A DNA stretch of 64,000 bases from Hyphomicrobiales bacterium (GTDB lineage Bacteria > Pseudomonadota > Alphaproteobacteria > Rhizobiales > Rhizobiaceae): positions 558,001 to 622,000 of the forward strand of contig UBMI01000010.1 in NCBI GenBank assembly GCA_900466475.1. Reading direction: 5' to 3'. Positions within the stretch are counted from its first letter, which is position 1. Each line of letters starts with the position of its first letter. The notes under the pieces were generated by a model, which saw only the letters and a list, made by a program, of their open reading frames with translations, had not been told where the DNA came from and made no database searches. Below are positions 60,445 through 64,000 of this stretch, piece by piece. The translations under genes and the position numbers were made by a program.

Positions 60445-61689
60445 ATGCGTGTATTGCTTTCCACATACGGGTCGCGCGGAGATGTGCAGCCATTGGCGGC
60501 GCTGGCGGTTGCCTTGCAGAGACTTGGCGCAGAGGCGGTGGTTTGCGCGCCGCCGGATGCGGAGTTTGCCGGGCTGCTCGAGCGGCTCGGCGTTCCGCTC
60601 GCGCCAGCAAACGCGCCCGTGCGCCAATGGGTGAGCGAGGTGATGAAGAGCGCCGAGAGCAATACGCGGGAGCGTTCGGCCGATGGCATTTCCGAACGCG
60701 CAGCCGGGATATTGGCGGGCCAGTTCGAGGCGCTTTCGGCAGCTGCGGAAGGATGCGATCTCATCGTCGCGGCGGGGCTGTTTCCCGCAATGGCGGCGGC
60801 ACAGCTGGTGGCAGAGCGGGCCGGCATCGGCTATTTCGGGGCGACATTCTGCCCGGTCTTCCTGCCGTCGCATCATCACAAGCCGCATGAATTCAAGGGC
60901 CGTCCGCATCCGCCCGGGGTGACCGACAACCGGGTCCTCTGGGACTATGATATCGAAACGAAGAATGTGATCTTCGGCGGAGCCTATAATCGGCTGCGCG
61001 CGTCGATGGGCATGGCGACGGTGGACAATGTGTGCGATCCGGTCCTGACACGCCGGCCGTTGCTTGCGGCCGATCCTGTGGTCGGGCCGCTGCTTGCGAC
61101 GGATCTGATCGACGCGGTGCAGACGGGCGCCTGGATGCTCGATGACGACCGGCCGCTGCCGGCGGCTCTGGACGATTTTCTCGATAATGGAACAGCGCCC
61201 GTCTATGTCGGCTTCGGCAGCATGCCGATGCATGCGCTGAAGGATGCCTCGGGCGTGATCCTCGCGGCGATCCGCGTTGCGGGGCGGCGTGCGGTGCTGT
61301 CGCGCGGCTGGGCCGGGCTGGTGACCGATGATGGCGCGCGCGACTGCTTCCTCATCGAGGAGGCCAATCATCAGGCGCTCTTTCCGCGGGTTGCGGCGAT
61401 CGTCCATCACGGTGGGGCCGGCACGACGGCGGCCGCTGCCCGTGCCGGCGTGCCGCAGGTGGTCGTGGCGCAGATAGCCGATCAGCCCTATTGGGCGGGT
61501 CGCGTTGCGGCACTCGGCATCGGCGTCGCGCATGAGGGGACGATACCGACGCCGGAGACCTTCTCCGCTGCGCTTTCGGCGGCATTGCAGCCCGACATGC
61601 GCCAGCGCGCCGGGGCTGTTGCCCCCACGATCCGAACCGACGGGGCGATGGTGGCGGCAAGGCTGCTGCTTGCCTCGGCCGACAGATAA
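60445..61689 (+). CDS. Glycosyltransferase family 1 (UDP-glycosyltransferase, sterol/flavonoid type)
   Basis: A 414-residue GT-B enzyme. The N-terminus MRVLLSTYGSRGDVQPLAAL is diagnostic for the YjiC/sterol 3-beta-glucosyltransferase group, and the C-terminal donor site is IVHHGGAGTTAAAARAGVPQ with FGSMPMHAL before it. Such enzymes glycosylate lipids, sterols, macrolides or rhamnolipids; the acceptor is unknown. ATG 60445 follows GGGAG. It ends 14 bases before the stop of a convergent small-protein operon. Confidence 0.9.
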   Translation: MRVLLSTYGSRGDVQPLAALAVALQRLGAEAVVCAPPDAEFAGLLERLGVPLAPANAPVRQWVSEVMKSAESNTRERSADGISERAAGILAGQFEALSAAAEGCDLIVAAGLFPAMAAAQLVAERAGIGYFGATFCPVFLPSHHHKPHEFKGRPHPPGVTDNRVLWDYDIETKNVIFGGAYNRLRASMGMATVDNVCDPVLTRRPLLAADPVVGPLLATDLIDAVQTGAWMLDDDRPLPAALDDFLDNGTAPVYVGFGSMPMHALKDASGVILAAIRVAGRRAVLSRGWAGLVTDDGARDCFLIEEANHQALFPRVAAIVHHGGAGTTAAAARAGVPQVVVAQIADQPYWAGRVAALGIGVAHEGTIPTPETFSAALSAALQPDMRQRAGAVAPTIRTDGAMVAARLLLASADR

Positions 61690-61702
61690 GCGGGGATTGC
61701 GG

Positions 61703-61969
61703 TCAATCGCGTGGCAGCCTGCCGAGCAGCAGCTGGTTTCCCGTGCGGTTGCCGCAACCGCTGCATTTCAGGCGAAGGCTGATCCTCGCCAGCGATATGT
61801 CCTTGCCGTAGCGGTAGGCGAGCACGCGCCGGTCGATCCTCGTCTCGCGCTGACACGCCGGGCATTGGGCTTGGATGACATACCATTGCGGCAGGGTGGC
61901 GAGCGTCTCCCTGTCGGTTGCGACCTCCTCATGGCTGGCGACGAGATCGATGCTGCGGCGGTGTTTCAT
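61703..61969 (-). CDS. Small zinc-ribbon-like protein of a LexA-controlled operon
   Basis: An 88-residue protein with two CxxC pairs (QCPACQRE and KCSGCGNR) flanking a beta-rich middle with DRRVLAYRYGKDISLARI. It should bind one zinc in a rubredoxin-like ribbon. I know similar proteins only from rhizobia, without function. It overlaps the preceding gene by four bases (ATGA) and so belongs to the operon whose promoter carries a LexA box at 62273-62287. A DNA-damage role is inferred only from this. Confidence 0.65.
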   Translation of the reverse strand: MKHRRSIDLVASHEEVATDRETLATLPQWYVIQAQCPACQRETRIDRRVLAYRYGKDISLARISLRLKCSGCGNRTGNQLLLGRLPRD

Positions 61970-62205
61970 GTCCGGTCAAGGGAGGAGCGCTCGAAGGAAG
62001 GCCGCCAGCCGCGGGTCATGCCCCGGCTGAGGGCGCCTTCGGCAAGCGCGAGCTGCTGGCGCAGGTGGCGACAGTCCTGCAGAAGCGTGGCGATAGCTGC
62101 CTTGGCATCCTCGTCGTGCCACGAGAGCACTGCCTCGACCTCCCAGCTCAGGTCTTCGTTTGCGATGACATCACCATCGGTTTTGGGGGCCAATTGCGGA
62201 CGCAT
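61966..62205 (-). CDS. Small hypothetical protein, first gene of a LexA-controlled operon
   Basis: A 79-residue protein with no known domain: an acidic start (PKTDGDVIANEDLSWEVEAV), a helical middle (AKAAIATLLQDCRHLRQQLA) and a basic tail. ATG 62205 follows GGAG. Its promoter has the pair TTGACT and CATAAT with a LexA box across the -10. With the overlapping zinc-ribbon gene it forms a two-gene SOS-type unit. It is smaller than any recognised SOS protein I know. Confidence 0.6.
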   Translation of the reverse strand: MRPQLAPKTDGDVIANEDLSWEVEAVLSWHDEDAKAAIATLLQDCRHLRQQLALAEGALSRGMTRGWRPSFERSSLDRT

Positions 62206-62272
62206 GTTCTCATTCTCCTTGCAGAGCATTTCAGTTCCAGATTGTCGGGATGGCGGCCGCAGCGCCACGGAT

Positions 62273-62306
62273 GTTCTTATTATGTTCTCATTTCGGGAGG
62301 AGTCAA
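62273..62306 (-). promoter_or_regulatory. Sigma-70 promoter overlapped by a LexA (SOS) box
   Basis: On the minus strand, -35 TTGACT (62306-62301) and -10 CATAAT (62284-62279), 16 bases apart. The sequence GAAC-ATAATAA-GAAC (62287-62273) covers the -10 and matches the GAAC-N7-GAAC LexA box of alphaproteobacteria. It lies 68 bases before the 62205 start codon, so LexA binding would block this promoter until DNA damage. Confidence 0.75.
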
Positions 62307-62408
62307 GGCATGATCTGACTTGCAGGCGGCAAGGACGGAATTTGCAGGTGGCGCCCGATTGAGGCAGGATGGATCCTTCCAAACAGGCAGGGATGAAACG
62401 GTGCGCTG

Positions 62409-62810
62409 ATGCTGGTCGGCTCATGTCATTGCGGCAAGGCAGGCTGGACGCTGGAAGGCGATCCGGGCTCGATCACGGCGTGCAACTGCACGCTCTGCCG
62501 GCGCTATGGAGCGCTCTGGGCCTATGATTACGAAGGCGAGCGGATCACCGTCAGCGGCGAGACCGGCTCCTATACGCGGACCGGCCGGGAGACATCGTCG
62601 CTGGAAATATTGTTCTGCCCGACCTGCGCCTGCGTGCTCAGCTGGCGCGGCCTGAGGCTCAACAGGGATGGGCGCCGGCGCATGGCGGTCAACCTGCGGC
62701 TGGCGCCGCCGGATCTCGTTTCCGATCTGCCGATCGATCACTTCGACGGGCTGGAGACATTTGAAGACCTGCCCTCCAAGGGGCGGTGCGTGCGCGATCT
62801 CTGGTTCTGA
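62409..62810 (+). CDS. GFA (glutathione-dependent formaldehyde-activating/CENP-V) family protein
   Basis: A 133-residue zinc-binding GFA protein with the ligands GSCHCGKAGW, ACNCTLCRRYGALW and FCPTCACVLSW. The first part is standard; CPTCAC replaces the usual CPxCGxx, a small deviation. Its start lies 204 bases from the divergent LexA-controlled operon, so it may share the regulatory region, though no LexA box faces it. It is a paralogue of the protein at 30858. Confidence 0.85.
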   Translation: MLVGSCHCGKAGWTLEGDPGSITACNCTLCRRYGALWAYDYEGERITVSGETGSYTRTGRETSSLEILFCPTCACVLSWRGLRLNRDGRRRMAVNLRLAPPDLVSDLPIDHFDGLETFEDLPSKGRCVRDLWF

Positions 62811-62909
62811 CGGTTCGGGGTTCTGACGGTTCGGGATGATTGCAGGCTGGCGATGTCCCGATCTTCTTCAAATCGGGAAATGCCGCTGAACGCGTTTGAC
62901 GGAGTTGCT

Positions 62910-63071
62910 CTAGACCAGTCCATGGCCTCCGATAAAGAAGATCGCCGCACACAGGATCAAGATCGCGGCGACCGCATGGACCCGGGAAAAACCATGCCCA
63001 TGGGTTGGAGCCTCTGCACCATAACCGAGACTACGATGGTCCTCTTCGAAATTTGACAGCAAATCGCGCAT
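62910..63071 (-). CDS. Small single-pass membrane protein (53 residues)
   Basis: A short open frame running from ATG 63071 to TAG at 62910. The N-terminal 28 residues are polar (opening MRDLLSNFEEDHRSLG), then VHAVAAILILCAAIFFIGGH forms one transmembrane helix, with an almost absent tail. A GGGGGG stretch lies seven bases before the ATG, a good ribosome binding site. I do not recognise a family. The His-rich THGHG before the helix could bind metal. It is too short for most gene callers and is worth recording. Confidence 0.55.
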   Translation of the reverse strand: MRDLLSNFEEDHRSLGYGAEAPTHGHGFSRVHAVAAILILCAAIFFIGGHGLV

Positions 63072-63242
63072 TCCATGCCCCCCAGCATCCGGCCTGAATC
63101 TTATTTGCCAGGCTCAAGGGTAGCATGCGCTCGTTCGCGCGATTTAGGCAGATCGCTAAAGGTTCAATCACCTTCCGGTGGATGCTCCATACCCTGCGAA
63201 AACAGCCGGTAAACCGGCCGTTTTCAGATGTGGGGCGTGCGG

Positions 63243-64000
63243 TCAGACGAGCAGGGAGCTGTTTGCCAGGACGTCGGTATTGTCGAAGAACGTCTTGTTC
63301 ACGCCGATGAACGCGATGTCCTGGGCAGCATGGGTCGTGCCGGCGCCGTCGGCGTCATAGGACAGAATGCCGGTCGCGGAATTGTAGATCAGCTCGGGGC
63401 CGGCCTTGGTTCCGCCGGCACCCAATTTGTTGACGATTTCGAAAGAGGCTGCGTCCACCACGCCGTTATTGTCGACATCGAGGCCGGCGAAGGCGGGGCC
63501 GAGGCTGATCTTGTCGTCGGAATCGAAGTCCCAGATGAAGTCCTTGCTGGCTGCGCCCATGTCATCGAAATGGAACGTGTCGGCGCCGCCCTTGCCGTAG
63601 AGGCTGTCGTTGCCGGCACCACCGGCGATGAGATTGCTGCCGGCATTGCCGGTGATCATGTTGGCAAGGTCGTTGCCTGTCGCATCGATATCCGCCGTGC
63701 CGTTCAGCCGGAGGTTTTCGACAGGCCCCTGGTCACGCAGATCCACGCTGACCGTTGTCCAGATCGTGTCTACGCCGCCATCGGGAAGGGTGAGCAGCGG
63801 CCCTGAATAAATCGCGACGCGATCGCCCGTATCATCGAATATGTAGGTGTCGTTGCCAGTCGTTTCGAAGAAGGTATCGGCCCCGCCTTTGCCATCCAGC
63901 TGGTCGTCGCCTGCATTGCCGACCATCCGGTCAGCGAAATTCGAACCGATGACCGAGACATGCTCGACATCAGGTTCGATGAAGAACTGGCCTGCATAAC
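63243..64000 (-). CDS. RTX (hemolysin-type) calcium-binding repeat protein, C-terminal part
   Basis: The frame runs off the window edge, so only the last 251 residues are seen; an internal ATG at 63926 is not the true start. Nonapeptide-type RTX repeats are visible: GNAGDDQLDGKGGADTF and, 90 residues later, GNAGSNLIAGGAGNDSLYGK followed by GGADTF, which bind calcium in a beta-roll. The end FFDNTDVLANSSLLV is a type I secretion signal-like C-terminus. Such rhizobial proteins are secreted glycanases, adhesins or proteases; the function lies in the missing part. Confidence 0.8.
   Translation of the reverse strand, partial: YAGQFFIEPDVEHVSVIGSNFADRMVGNAGDDQLDGKGGADTFFETTGNDTYIFDDTGDRVAIYSGPLLTLPDGGVDTIWTTVSVDLRDQGPVENLRLNGTADIDATGNDLANMITGNAGSNLIAGGAGNDSLYGKGGADTFHFDDMGAASKDFIWDFDSDDKISLGPAFAGLDVDNNGVVDAASFEIVNKLGAGGTKAGPELIYNSATGILSYDADGAGTTHAAQDIAFIGVNKTFFDNTDVLANSSLLV

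Overview
The window is a piece of alphaproteobacterial chromosome, most likely from the family Rhizobiaceae (Rhizobium or Agrobacterium relatives). The support is the even, high-GC codon use throughout, several small families typical of rhizobia (DUF982, DUF1127), a multidomain CheB/CheR/HWE-type kinase, a RIME-like intergenic repeat at 4121-4221, and a LexA box of the alphaproteobacterial GAAC-N7-GAAC type. No rRNA, tRNA, CRISPR array, insertion sequence or prophage is visible. The window cuts two genes: the tail of a probable chemoreceptor at the left edge and an RTX-repeat protein at the right edge.

Layout. 0.2-7.5 kb holds small metabolic and defence-type genes: a RibD-like reductase, an alpha/beta hydrolase, a TetR regulator divergent from an O-methyltransferase and an SDR, a DHA2 efflux pump, and an unknown exported protein with a duplicated Cys module. 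7.5-9.1 kb is gene-poor, with small ORFs and hairpins. 9.3-13.3 kb is the most coherent system: an ECF sigma factor with an NrsF-type anti-sigma factor, beside a bufferin-type operon (exported Cys-rich DUF2282 precursor, MNIO maturase, DUF2063 partner, DoxX). Both transcription units carry the same promoter, GTAACA-N16-CG, so the sigma factor very probably drives itself and the metal-buffering peptide operon. 13.5-19.7 kb has a phosphatase, a nitrilase, a LysR regulator, two exported epoxide-hydrolase-like enzymes and a glyoxalase.

19.7-23.6 kb and 38.8-43.3 kb are two separate Fe-siderophore-type ABC importers, each next to a SAM methyltransferase. Between them lie a large CheB-CheR-PAS-kinase flanked by two single receivers (23.6-27.7 kb), a transporter ATPase and detoxification genes, an SDR gene remnant (33.2 kb), and a KaiC-like ATPase followed by a hybrid histidine kinase whose reading frame has no ordinary start codon (35.1-38.7 kb). 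43.4-47.6 kb is a tightly overlapped diaminopropionate/amidohydrolase operon with a divergent Lrp regulator. It sits directly upstream of the second siderophore importer and may be transcribed with it.

47.6-53.5 kb carries an HxlR regulator with a perfect palindrome in the divergent promoter region, a P-loop kinase, a pirin, a TSUP permease, a Tat-exported beta-carbonic anhydrase and a methyltransferase. 53.7-61.7 kb is a glycan-flavoured stretch (GT25, GT4, a GIPC-transferase-like propeller, a sugar isomerase, GT1) with an FAD oxidoreductase. 61.7-63.1 kb has a two-gene operon of small proteins under a sigma-70 promoter overlapped by a LexA box, a GFA protein and an unlisted 53-residue membrane protein. 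Function assignments rest on motifs read by eye; no database search was possible.
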